From contig DKAJ01000007.1 in assembly GCA_002448815.1 (NCBI GenBank), positions 1 through 64,000 on the forward strand: DNA of 64,000 nucleotides, read 5' to 3'. Shown piece by piece: positions 52,481 through 60,550 of the stretch (positions are counted from its first letter, which is position 1; every line of letters starts with the position of its first letter). The notes under the pieces were generated by a model. The model saw only the letters and a list, made by a program, of their open reading frames with translations. It did not search any database and was not told where the DNA came from. Both the position numbers and the translations under genes were made by a program. The stretch is from Micavibrio sp. UBA6929. GTDB lineage: Bacteria; Pseudomonadota; Alphaproteobacteria; Micavibrionales; Micavibrionaceae.

Positions 52481-53770
52481 ATGAAGTCACGTTTATTCAT
52501 ACTGACGGCTTTAACTTTCTGGCATGGCACGGCTATGGCGGGGTTCCAATGGATTCCTTCATCGCCTAACCCTTCCGCGCAAAAGCCCGCAGCCAAAACA
52601 AAAGAAGACTTCCTCAAAAGGAATCGGACGCAGCAGAATCATAAAGAAACGCTTTCGCCCACGCAAAAGCTTGACCGCATCTATGATTACGAAGCCCAGC
52701 GCATCACCAGCATGGAAGAACAGCAAGCCTTACAAGATAAGGCCGCGGCGCAAAAGGCGCGCAAAAGCGAATTTGTGAAATCAAAGACCGATTCGCTCAA
52801 TGAAACGATTGTGAAGAATAAGGGCATCATTCCTTTTAAAGACAGCCCAGCAGCACAAGCCACGACGCTCACGCCTCAGAAAGCAAGCACGCCCGTCAAA
52901 GCGCAAGCACCCGCAACGCCAACGGGTGAGCCTCTCGCCGACATGAGCATCGACCCAACACAAAAACCCATTGTGGGTTTTGGTACAGATGTTCCGCTTG
53001 CGCTGGCGGTTAGTGACGTTGTGCCTGATCATTACTCTTTCTCGTTTGATCCAAAGGTAAACCCAGGGACCAGCGTTTCATGGGAGGGCCTATACCGTCC
53101 ATGGCATATTGTCTTGTCCGAGATGCTTGCGATGCGAAACTTGTCAGCCGTGATCGATGGCAAGCAAATCAAAGTCTTCCGTGACCCGACAAAGGCCGAC
53201 ACAAATCCTGTTATGTTGCCGGGAATGTCATACGCCTCAGGCGATCGAAGCTATACGCAGCGCGGGATCAGCATCAATCCAATGCCCGATCCAAAGAAAG
53301 TCAAGTTTGATCCGTCTTCACCACTGAGCCTAACATCACAGATGCACAATTCGGCGCCGCCAATGACGCCATTGCCTGCTGCCCAAGAAGACGTCAAAGC
53401 CACGCCGTTTTTACCGCGCCCGCCATCTATGCAAGCACCAGGCAAACCTGCCTTACAAATTTCCAGTTTCCCTTTAAAAGACAGCAAGGCCAAAAAGCCT
53501 GCCAAAGAAATGCCGTTTAAAACGCGTATGACGCCCGTTTATCAGGACAGTAATTCCTTGGTAATTTCGGGCTACCCCCTTAAAGAGTCAAAAGGCAATG
53601 TTGAAACTGCCACAGTCCCGGCACACACCGACGAATCGTATATATCACGCCAGCGCAGCCATGAAATCGCGGAAGAAAAGAAAGGCTTTTCACCCTTTAA
53701 GGCACTCGGCGATCTTTTTTCATCACCTCGTCAAAAACCTTCAAATTCACGCACCGCCGGCAACAGTTAA
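52481..53770 (+). CDS. Exported protein with TcpQ/PilN-associated domain
   Basis: 429 residues with a signal peptide (about 1-20, ending GTAMA). Residues about 40-110 are charged and helical, followed by a Pro/Ala/Thr linker. Residues about 165-235 (GTDVPLALAVSDVVPDHYSF, then VSWEGLYRPWHIVLSEMLAM, and DGKQIKVFRD) match the TcpQ domain style found in toxin-coregulated pilus and IncI thin-pilus proteins. The C-terminal half is Pro/Lys-rich and seems disordered; it has two similar short blocks (ISSFPLKDSKAKK and ISGYPLKESKGNV). A likely role is in a secretin/pilus outer-membrane complex, possibly with the prepilin-like proteins or the type IVB system. Confidence 0.7.
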   Translation: MKSRLFILTALTFWHGTAMAGFQWIPSSPNPSAQKPAAKTKEDFLKRNRTQQNHKETLSPTQKLDRIYDYEAQRITSMEEQQALQDKAAAQKARKSEFVKSKTDSLNETIVKNKGIIPFKDSPAAQATTLTPQKASTPVKAQAPATPTGEPLADMSIDPTQKPIVGFGTDVPLALAVSDVVPDHYSFSFDPKVNPGTSVSWEGLYRPWHIVLSEMLAMRNLSAVIDGKQIKVFRDPTKADTNPVMLPGMSYASGDRSYTQRGISINPMPDPKKVKFDPSSPLSLTSQMHNSAPPMTPLPAAQEDVKATPFLPRPPSMQAPGKPALQISSFPLKDSKAKKPAKEMPFKTRMTPVYQDSNSLVISGYPLKESKGNVETATVPAHTDESYISRQRSHEIAEEKKGFSPFKALGDLFSSPRQKPSNSRTAGNS

Positions 53771-54429
53771 GCCATCAATTTTTGAGCGGGCAATAGATCA
53801 CCCTCGCTCAGCGGGGCATATTGCCCGTACACATCTGGCGGCAAGCGAAAGTCCCACCATTCTTGCGGCAATGGCCACAAAGGACACGACACAGTTTCTG
53901 CCGCATCCAACATGCCGCGGGTTAATAGATCCCTATTGCGCATAATTTCAGGTACATGTCCTTGATAATCACGGTGCGCAGGGTTTTCGGCTGGATGCGG
54001 GCTTGTCGCCAAGTAATCAAACGGCGTTCCCATATCCAACAGATCACCAGCCTCATCCATCAATGTCACATCCACCGCCATTGCGCGCGGGTGACCGCCA
54101 CTGCCAGGCGATGACAATAAGGCAGGCTTTTCCAACCAATGCGGATTGTCAAGAACGCGGCGCGTCGTCAGCATTTTCGCCTGAGCCTCAACTGTGCGCA
54201 GACCATCAAAAACAACAAGGCGCAAACCATGATGATCGTAAAAATTCTGCGCGGCACATAAGACAACCCGCGCCAAATCTTTATGCAACCACAGCGCCGC
54301 ATCGGGGCGATAAATCACCTCCCCAAACAGCAGGTTATCCGTGCAGGCATAATCGAGCCGTACAATCAGGTGATGAGACGTACAATAATCGTTCACACAT
54401 ACCAGATCTGTCGCATTTATTTTTTTCAT
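53767..54429 (-). CDS. D-alanyl-D-alanine dipeptidase (VanX/DdpX family, M15D)
   Basis: 220 residues. Landmarks: LRLVVFDGLRTVEAQ-like (HHGLRLVVFDGLRTVEAQAK), the zinc-binding GGHPRAMAVDVTL (His and Asp ligands), and EWWDFRLP near the end with the catalytic Glu. In VanX the last motif is EWWH, whose His is the third zinc ligand; here it is Asp. No signal peptide, so it acts in the cytoplasm, probably recycling D-Ala-D-Ala from peptidoglycan. Its 3' end overlaps the TcpQ-like gene by four bases, convergently. Confidence 0.88.
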   Translation of the reverse strand: MKKINATDLVCVNDYCTSHHLIVRLDYACTDNLLFGEVIYRPDAALWLHKDLARVVLCAAQNFYDHHGLRLVVFDGLRTVEAQAKMLTTRRVLDNPHWLEKPALLSSPGSGGHPRAMAVDVTLMDEAGDLLDMGTPFDYLATSPHPAENPAHRDYQGHVPEIMRNRDLLTRGMLDAAETVSCPLWPLPQEWWDFRLPPDVYGQYAPLSEGDLLPAQKLMA

Positions 54430-54534
54430 TGTTTTTCACCGAATGCGGGCATTGTCACTAGACGCAAGGCGCTGTTTGCTTTAGTGTTTTAGCGTTTGAT
54501 CCATCATTATTTATGAATAAAGAGCATCATTGCT

Positions 54535-55335
54535 ATGAAGTCACCATACCATCCTTTGAACCCCTTGTCTTTATGCTACGTCGTTGGGGGAATTCTGCTT
54601 GGATTTTGTCAAAAAATCGGACAAATTTTACACTTTACAGGCCGCGCCTTATGGCACGTAATTACGCCGCCTTATTTCCCTGCGCAATTTGGTCGCCAAT
54701 TGATGGATATTGGTTATTACTCTTTGCCCGTTGTCGGGATGACGGCGCTGTTTACGGGTATGGTTTTGGCCTTACAAAGCTATACTGGCTTTGCCCGTTT
54801 TAATGCCGAAGGCGCCATTGCAGGCGTGGTTGTTCTCTCAATGACGCGCGAGCTTGCCCCCGTTTTGGCAGGTTTGATGGTTGCAGGGCGCGTTGGTGCC
54901 TCGATCGCGGCGGAAATTGGAACGATGCGCGTTACCGAACAAATTGACGCGCTGACAACGCTGTCGGTTAACCCGTTTAAATACTTGATCGCACCGCGCA
55001 TTGTTGCGGGTGCAATTACATTACCTATTTTGGTTTTGATCGGTGATTTGATCGGTGTTTATGGCGGTTATGTTGTTGCGATTTATACGCTTGATTTCTC
55101 GGCGAACAGTTACCTTGCACAAAGCTGGGATATTCTTGAGCCTATTGACGTGATTTCTGGTCTGGCAAAGGCGGGGGTTTTTGGTTTCGTCGTGGCACTG
55201 ATGGGATGTTATCACGGTTTCAATTCACAGCGCGGCGCCCAAGGCGTAGGCGCAGCAACAACCAATGCGGTTGTTTCATCGTCTATTCTTATTTTAATCT
55301 TTAACTATCTTCTAACGCAGATTTTCTTCTCATGA
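54535..55335 (+). CDS. mlaE: MlaE-type lipid ABC transporter permease
   Basis: 266 residues with about five membrane spans. Landmarks: FPAQFGRQLMDIGYYSLPVV, TGMVLALQSYTGFARF, LAPVLAGLMVAGRVGASIAAEIGTMRVTEQIDAL in pieces, and GVGAATTNAVVSSSILILI. It moves phospholipids between the inner and outer membranes with MlaF (next gene, ATGA overlap). The substrate-binding MlaD partner is not in the window. Confidence 0.94.
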   Translation: MKSPYHPLNPLSLCYVVGGILLGFCQKIGQILHFTGRALWHVITPPYFPAQFGRQLMDIGYYSLPVVGMTALFTGMVLALQSYTGFARFNAEGAIAGVVVLSMTRELAPVLAGLMVAGRVGASIAAEIGTMRVTEQIDALTTLSVNPFKYLIAPRIVAGAITLPILVLIGDLIGVYGGYVVAIYTLDFSANSYLAQSWDILEPIDVISGLAKAGVFGFVVALMGCYHGFNSQRGAQGVGAATTNAVVSSSILILIFNYLLTQIFFS

Positions 55336-56117
55336 GCACAGCAAAAACGTCATCTACACCCAAATTAGAAATGCGCGGCCTGAAAAAATCCTTTGGGCCG
55401 AAACATGTATTAAACGGCGTTGACCTCGCCATTCCCGAGGGCAAATCTATGGTTGTCATTGGAGGTTCGGGCACAGGGAAATCTGTGATGCTGAAATCGA
55501 TCTTAGGCTTGCTGAAGCCTGACGAGGGCGAGATTTTAGTCGATGGCAAAGATGTGGTGCATATTCCGCCGTCACAGCACGATGCGCTCATGGACAAATT
55601 TGGTATGCTATTCCAAGGAGCGGCGCTATTTGACTCGCTTAAGGTTTGGGAAAATGTGGCCTTTAGCTTGCTGTATCATCAGCGCATGAACCGCAAAGAT
55701 GCCCGCGATATTGCCATTGAAAACATTATTGCCGTTGGTCTGCGCCCCGAAGTTGGTGACCTGTACCCTGCCGAGATTTCAGGCGGCATGCAAAAACGTG
55801 TTGGTTTGGCGCGCGCTGTTGCGACCAAGCCAGAGATTCTCTTCTTTGATGAACCCACCACAGGCCTAGATCCAATTATGGCGGATGTGATTAATAATTT
55901 GATCGTCGATTCGGTTAAGAAACTAGGCGCGACGGCCTTGTCGATCACGCATGATATGGGATCGGTCCGCAAGATTGCTGATTATGTTGCGATGATCCAC
56001 GAAGGAAAGATTTTGTGGCAAGGCCCTGTTGAGGACCTTGATCACTCGGGCAATGACTATGTCGAGCAATTTATCCATGGCCGTGAAACGGGTCCGATAC
56101 AACGCCGCCTTGCTTAA
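55332..56117 (+). CDS. mlaF: MlaF-type lipid ABC transporter ATPase
   Basis: 261 residues. Walker A GGSGTGKSVMLKSI, signature SGGMQKRVGLARA, Walker B EILFFDEPTTGLDP, and the switch His in SITHDMGSVRKIADYVAMI. KSFGPKHVLNGVDL is the usual opening. It overlaps mlaE by four bases, so the two are coupled. Pbp1A follows 27 bases later in the same direction. Confidence 0.95.
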   Translation: MSTAKTSSTPKLEMRGLKKSFGPKHVLNGVDLAIPEGKSMVVIGGSGTGKSVMLKSILGLLKPDEGEILVDGKDVVHIPPSQHDALMDKFGMLFQGAALFDSLKVWENVAFSLLYHQRMNRKDARDIAIENIIAVGLRPEVGDLYPAEISGGMQKRVGLARAVATKPEILFFDEPTTGLDPIMADVINNLIVDSVKKLGATALSITHDMGSVRKIADYVAMIHEGKILWQGPVEDLDHSGNDYVEQFIHGRETGPIQRRLA

Positions 56118-56144
56118 CACAACGATAACGTTAGATTTAAAGAT

Positions 56145-58604
56145 ATGAAATATTTCTGGTACACATTTTTGGGCCTGTTTTCACTTGGGTTCTTAGGGCT
56201 CATCGCTGGTATTTTAGGGCTGGTGGGCATTTTCACCTATTACAGCCATGATTTACCTGATTATGAGGCACTGAAAGTGTACGAACCGCCGATTGTGACG
56301 CGCATTTATGCCTCTGACGGCCGGTTAACTGCCGAATTTGCGCAGGAAAAGCGTGTTTTCGTGCCGATTGAAAATATCCCTGACCTTTTGAAAAATGCCT
56401 TTATCGCCGCCGAAGATCAGAACTTTTATCACCATCAGGGCGTTGATTATTTTGCCATTACGCGCGCGATGCTGCGTAATTTAAAAAATATTGGCGCGGG
56501 GCGCAGACCCGAGGGCGCGTCAACCATCACGCAGCAGGTTGCCAAGAACTTCTTGCTGAGCAGTGAAGTCTCTTATGTCCGCAAGATCAAAGAAGCCATC
56601 CTTGCATCACGCATGGAAAAAGCACTCAGCAAAGATCGCCTGTTAGAGCTGTATTTGAATGAAATCTATCTGGGTCAGCGCTCGTACGGTGTGGGCGCGG
56701 CGGCGCTTCAATATTTTGGTAAGGCGCTCACAGATCTGAGCATCGCACAAATCGCGTATTTGGCCGCATTGCCCAAGGCGCCCAATAACTATCACCCTGT
56801 ACGCCGCCATGACGCCGCGCTAGCACGGCGCAACTGGGTCATTGATCGCATGGCCGAGGAAGGATTTATCGATTTAGGACAGGCCGACGCCGCCAAGTTA
56901 GAGCCCCTGGAAATGGTAGAACGCGACCCGCAGCGCACTGTAAAGGCGCCTTACTTCTCGGAAGAAGTGCGCCGTGAGCTGTTGAAGCATTATGGCGAGG
57001 AAGAGCTTTATACGGGCGGCCTTGTTGTACGATCAACAGTTGATGCCCGCCTACAAGAAGTAGCTCAAGATTCACTGCGTAAAGGGCTTGAGGCCTATGA
57101 TCGCCGTCATGGTTATCGCGGGCCGTTTCAGCATTTTGATACGCTGGATGATTGGCGCGCACGTCTTGGCAAGGTCACACGCCCGCTTGAAATGCTGGAT
57201 AGCTGGTCGATGGGCGTTGTCCTAAGCATTGAAGAGGGCAAAGCCATTTTAGGGTTTTCTGATGCGGATATGCCAAATGGAGAGCTGGCCCTTAGCGATC
57301 TAAAATGGGCGCGCGAATACCGTAATGAGGGCTATGCCCGCGGCCCTGAAATTCAGGCCGTTTCTGATGTTGTTTCTGTTGGTGATTTGCTGATGGTTGA
57401 GCGCAAAGGCGGCGAAGATAGCATTGCCTATGACTTGAAACAAATTCCTGATGTCCAAGGCGCCATTATGGCGATGGATGCCCATACAGGGCGCATTTTG
57501 GCCATGCAAGGCGGGTGGAAATATCGCTATGGATCGTCTGAATTTAACCGCGCGACACAAGCCTATCGCCAGCCGGGTTCGGCCTTTAAACCTTTTGTTT
57601 ACATGGCGGCGCTTGATAATGGCTTTACGCCCGCAACTTTGGTTTTGGATGCGCCGTTTGTGATTGAAGATCGCCCTGGACATTTCTGGAGCCCAACAAA
57701 CTATTCCGATAAATATTACGGCCCTACGCCTATTCGCGTCGGCGTTGAAAAATCAAAGAACCTGATGACAGTACGTTTGGCCGATTATTTGGGCATGGAA
57801 CTGATTGCAGAAACGGCAAAGAAATTTGGCATTCACGAAGATATGCCAGAATTACTGTCTTATTCACTTGGCGCGGGTGAAACGCGTTTGATTGATCTAG
57901 TTTCGGCCTACGCCGTGATCGTCAATGGTGGTAAGGAAATTCAGCCCAGCCTGATTGACCGTGTACAAGATCGCCGCGGTTCAACCGTATTCCGTCACGA
58001 TAATCGCCCATGCACGCATTGCGGGGATTTGGTTCGCTGGGACGGGCAGGATACCCCCACCCCGCCCGACACACGCAAACAAATCGAAGACCCACGTACG
58101 GCCTATCAAATGACATCTATTCTTGAAGGCGCCGTCCAGCGCGGAACGGGTGTACGCATCAAATCATTAGGACGTCCACTTGCGGGTAAGACAGGTACAA
58201 CCAATGAATCCAAGGACACGTGGTTTATTGGTTTTTCGCCTGATTTAGTGGTCGGCGTTTTTGTTGGCTTTGACGAGCCGCGTTCGCTTGGAAAGCGTGA
58301 GACAGGCTCGTCTGTGGCTGTACCTATCTTCAAAGATTTCATGGCTGACGCCCTGAAAGACGAACCTATTATTCCGTTCCGTACGCCCCCCGGCATTCGT
58401 AACGTACGCATCAACGCCAAAACTGGCGCACGCGCACGCGTTGGTGATGAAGACGTGATTTGGGAAGCCTTCGTCGAGGGGACAGAGCCAACCGAGGAAG
58501 TCTTTATGCTGGATGGTCGCGGCATCAATAATTTGCCATCGATTAATGCCATTCCTGGCAACCCTGGTCACGAAGCACACACAGGTACAGGCGGCCTTTA
58601 TTAA
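56145..58604 (+). CDS. mrcA: Penicillin-binding protein 1A (bifunctional peptidoglycan synthase)
   Basis: 819 residues. One membrane anchor (about 5-32). The GT51 glycosyltransferase shows AAEDQNFYHHQGVD, GASTITQQVAKN, KEAILASRMEKALSKDRLLELYLNEIYLG in parts. An OB-like insert (about 290-410) precedes the transpeptidase, with SxxK at QPGSAFKPF, SYSLGAGET and KTGTTNESKD. It polymerises and cross-links peptidoglycan. Co-directional with mlaEF, 27 bases apart. Confidence 0.96.
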   Translation: MKYFWYTFLGLFSLGFLGLIAGILGLVGIFTYYSHDLPDYEALKVYEPPIVTRIYASDGRLTAEFAQEKRVFVPIENIPDLLKNAFIAAEDQNFYHHQGVDYFAITRAMLRNLKNIGAGRRPEGASTITQQVAKNFLLSSEVSYVRKIKEAILASRMEKALSKDRLLELYLNEIYLGQRSYGVGAAALQYFGKALTDLSIAQIAYLAALPKAPNNYHPVRRHDAALARRNWVIDRMAEEGFIDLGQADAAKLEPLEMVERDPQRTVKAPYFSEEVRRELLKHYGEEELYTGGLVVRSTVDARLQEVAQDSLRKGLEAYDRRHGYRGPFQHFDTLDDWRARLGKVTRPLEMLDSWSMGVVLSIEEGKAILGFSDADMPNGELALSDLKWAREYRNEGYARGPEIQAVSDVVSVGDLLMVERKGGEDSIAYDLKQIPDVQGAIMAMDAHTGRILAMQGGWKYRYGSSEFNRATQAYRQPGSAFKPFVYMAALDNGFTPATLVLDAPFVIEDRPGHFWSPTNYSDKYYGPTPIRVGVEKSKNLMTVRLADYLGMELIAETAKKFGIHEDMPELLSYSLGAGETRLIDLVSAYAVIVNGGKEIQPSLIDRVQDRRGSTVFRHDNRPCTHCGDLVRWDGQDTPTPPDTRKQIEDPRTAYQMTSILEGAVQRGTGVRIKSLGRPLAGKTGTTNESKDTWFIGFSPDLVVGVFVGFDEPRSLGKRETGSSVAVPIFKDFMADALKDEPIIPFRTPPGIRNVRINAKTGARARVGDEDVIWEAFVEGTEPTEEVFMLDGRGINNLPSINAIPGNPGHEAHTGTGGLY

Positions 58605-58682
58605 GGCTGCACACTATCAAGGCCGCGTTAAAATCTTTCACCATCAGCGTCCAAATCACTGGCTTTTTCTGATGCACAGCCC

Positions 58683-58688
58683 TATAAT
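58683..58688 (+). promoter_or_regulatory. Candidate -10 box of the tmRNA gene
   Basis: Perfect TATAAT ahead of the acceptor piece of the tmRNA gene. The -35 region is not clear (AT-poor GGCTTTTT stretch at about 58661). The transcript would begin near 58695. Confidence 0.5.
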
Positions 58689-58696
58689 AATAATGT

Positions 58697-59072
58697 CGGC
58701 TTAGCGGCCGACTATGATGCTACACGCTGATGCGGAATAAGCGCTATGGACCCGGGGGCAGTACCCGGCGGCTCCACCATTTTAGCCTTCTGGTTTGCTT
58801 GAACAAGGCAGGCTAAGGCGGCGGGGCCGAAACAGGATCGACATGCGTAGTAAAGGTGTTATGCGGCATTCGGTTGGATTTCCGCCGTTATCGGATCAAT
58901 TTTGATAGTTGCAAATGACAACAATCAGTTCGTAGCCGCTAACGACAACTCTGTTGTTGAAGGCGATGTTCGTAAAGCTGCCTAATTGGTGCTTTCGATG
59001 CTACATTTGAATCCCTGACCTCTAACTAAGGTTAGGTGGGGCTTGGACGGTGCCTCGCAACAGAAACCGTCC
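58697..59072 (+). ncRNA. ssrA: tmRNA, circularly permuted two-piece form
   Basis: The acceptor piece comes first and ends with the T arm (CCGGG GGCAGTA CCCGG) and GGCTCCACCA at 58779. The intervening segment 58780-58822 holds a stem (TTAGCCT with AGGCTAA). The coding piece starts at 58823 with GGGGCCG, which pairs over 7 bp with CGGCTCC of the acceptor, followed by AAACAGGATCGAC. The resume codon GCA is at 58911 and the tag runs to TAA at 58983-58985. Tag: ANDNNQFVAA then NDNSVVEGDVRKAA, 24 encoded residues, longer than usual tags. Start of the acceptor piece and exact processing ends are approximate. Permuted tmRNA is typical of Alphaproteobacteria. Confidence 0.95.
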
Positions 59073-59080
59073 ATTTTCCA
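59045..59080 (+). terminator. Terminator of the tmRNA gene
   Basis: GGACGGT (59045-59051) pairs with ACCGTCC (59066-59072), followed by ATTTTCCATTTTT. Could also be a structural stem at the 3' end of the coding piece. Confidence 0.6.
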
Positions 59081-59097
59081 TTTTTAAAAGTATCATT

Positions 59098-59463
59098 TTA
59101 ACGGCACGTAACTGTAACATAGTTATAGCGGGTGCCGCTTGAGTGATCATATTCAACCCGTTCAGAATCGCCCGCCCCAATCCAGCCCGTACATTTGGTT
59201 TCGCGCACGGTCGTGTTGCTATTTTGATTAGCCGCAGCAGGTGTCATTTTTGTAAAATTATAACAGTATTTACACTCTGTTATGCCTGCGGCTGGCGCGG
59301 CTTCACATATTTTCGTTCCGTCCGGGTTGATCCCCCGTAAAAATTGCCCTGATGCACACACAAGATCCAATTCACTAGTTGTACATTGGCTGGCCGATTG
59401 CGCAGATACCGCCGTTGCAGATAGGCACACACATGCAAAGCACAAGCTGATTAATAATTTCAT
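59098..59463 (-). CDS. Small secreted Cys-rich protein 1
   Basis: 121 residues with a signal peptide (about 1-21, ending VSA). The mature part begins with the block QSASQCTTSELDLVC, then LRGINPDGTKIC, TECKYCYNF, and ends VTVTCR. The block is shared with the genes at 59667 and 60105, so these are paralogues. Nine Cys in the whole protein imply disulfides. Function unknown. A terminator at 59596 separates it from the other two, so it is probably transcribed on its own. Confidence 0.75.
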   Translation of the reverse strand: MKLLISLCFACVCLSATAVSAQSASQCTTSELDLVCASGQFLRGINPDGTKICEAAPAAGITECKYCYNFTKMTPAAANQNSNTTVRETKCTGWIGAGDSERVEYDHSSGTRYNYVTVTCR

Positions 59464-59595
59464 GAAAAATTCCTCTATTGTTTCGTCACCCTCCCTTTGT
59501 TATATATGCAACTTCGAATATACGAAAGCGTTAATGTTTGTTTTATTCATAAATAACAGAGTCTTAATTCACAAAAATGGTTCTCTTCAAAACAA

Positions 59596-59624
59596 AAAAG
59601 CGCGCCTAGATTAGGCACGCTTTT
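59596..59624 (-). terminator. Terminator of the - strand operon of secreted proteins
   Basis: AAAAGCGCGCCTA (59596-59608) pairs with TAGGCACGCTTTT (59612-59624) at 12 of 13 positions. On the - strand a T-run follows. It ends transcription coming from 59667 and upstream. Confidence 0.82.
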
Positions 59625-59666
59625 CAGCATTCTATTATGATAAAGTTTACGAAAAAATAAAGATCA

Positions 59667-60083
59667 CTAACGGCACTCGGCTGAAAATGAACTCGCATTT
59701 GAGTGAATGCTTTTACTTGAGTTGTCACCTACGCCGACCCATGCCGTACAATCTGTTGACCCTCCGCCTCTTGGGCTAGACCACGAAAAACAATAGCGGC
59801 ACTCGGTAATGCCTTCTGATCCGGCAGACACTTCTGTGCATACGCGGTCACCATCACCGTTGGCGCCACGCAATGCATAACCTTGGCCGCAGGCATCAAA
59901 GTGGTTTTTAACACAAATTTTTGTGCCGTCAGCGCGAATGCCTTTTAGGACCTTGTTATCATCACACACCAAATCCAGTTCACTGGTTGTACATTGACTG
60001 GTCGATTGCGCGAAGGCTGCGGGCGCAGCGACGAACATCACGAGCGCCAGTGCGATTACTATCAAATTATATCGTGCGTTCAT
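59667..60083 (-). CDS. Small secreted Cys-rich protein 2
   Basis: 138 residues from the ATG with GAGAGG seven bases upstream; an earlier ATG at 60098 overlaps that site. Signal peptide ends AAFAQ. SQCTTSELDLVCDDNKVLKG and IRADGTKICV are almost identical to the paralogue at 60105; the second half (TECRYCFSWSSPRGGG, CTAWVGVGD) resembles the one at 59098. It therefore looks like a link between the two. DACGQGYALRGANGDGDRVC repeats the spacing of the first block. Function unknown. Confidence 0.75.
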   Translation of the reverse strand: MNARYNLIVIALALVMFVAAPAAFAQSTSQCTTSELDLVCDDNKVLKGIRADGTKICVKNHFDACGQGYALRGANGDGDRVCTEVSAGSEGITECRYCFSWSSPRGGGSTDCTAWVGVGDNSSKSIHSNASSFSAECR

Positions 60084-60104
60084 AAAAATACCTCTCATTG
60101 TGTT

Positions 60105-60521
60105 TTAATCATCAATATCGTGACAAAAGAAACGCGAAAATGGCGTATCATCACTGTTAATGCGAGCATAGTTAAGGTTTACAACCTCTTGCTGCCCCAA
60201 AATAAATGACTTTGCACACTCTTGGGAATAATTGTATTCGACGCATTTATAACTCGTGCATGTCCCCCATTTATTTTTACTTGCGCACTCTTCTTTCTTA
60301 CAGCTTCCGCGCACTTCTCCGCAGAATTTACAGCTCATACGATTTGATTTATGCGCCACACAAATCTTGGTCCCATCAGCGCGAATGCCTTTTAGAACCT
60401 CGTTTTCATCACACACTAAATCCAGTTCGCTGGTTGTGCATTGACTGGCTGATTGCGCCTGCGCCAAAGATGGTAATGAAAAGACCATCAACACACCGAA
60501 TAAAAAAGTAAGTATCTTCAT
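60105..60521 (-). CDS. Small secreted Cys-rich protein 3
   Basis: 138 residues with a signal peptide (MKILTFLFGVLMVFSLPSLAQA). The shared block QSASQCTTSELDLVCDENEV and GIRADGTKICV is followed by a different Cys-rich part with many Lys (MSCKFCGEVRGSCKKEECAS, then TCTSYKCVEYNYSQECAK). Only 21 bases separate it from the next gene downstream on this strand (59667) and about 30 from the upstream one (60551), so these are an operon. Function unknown. Confidence 0.75.
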   Translation of the reverse strand: MKILTFLFGVLMVFSLPSLAQAQSASQCTTSELDLVCDENEVLKGIRADGTKICVAHKSNRMSCKFCGEVRGSCKKEECASKNKWGTCTSYKCVEYNYSQECAKSFILGQQEVVNLNYARINSDDTPFSRFFCHDIDD

Positions 60522-60550
60522 AATAAGTTATCCCTTGCCTATGACCTTCT

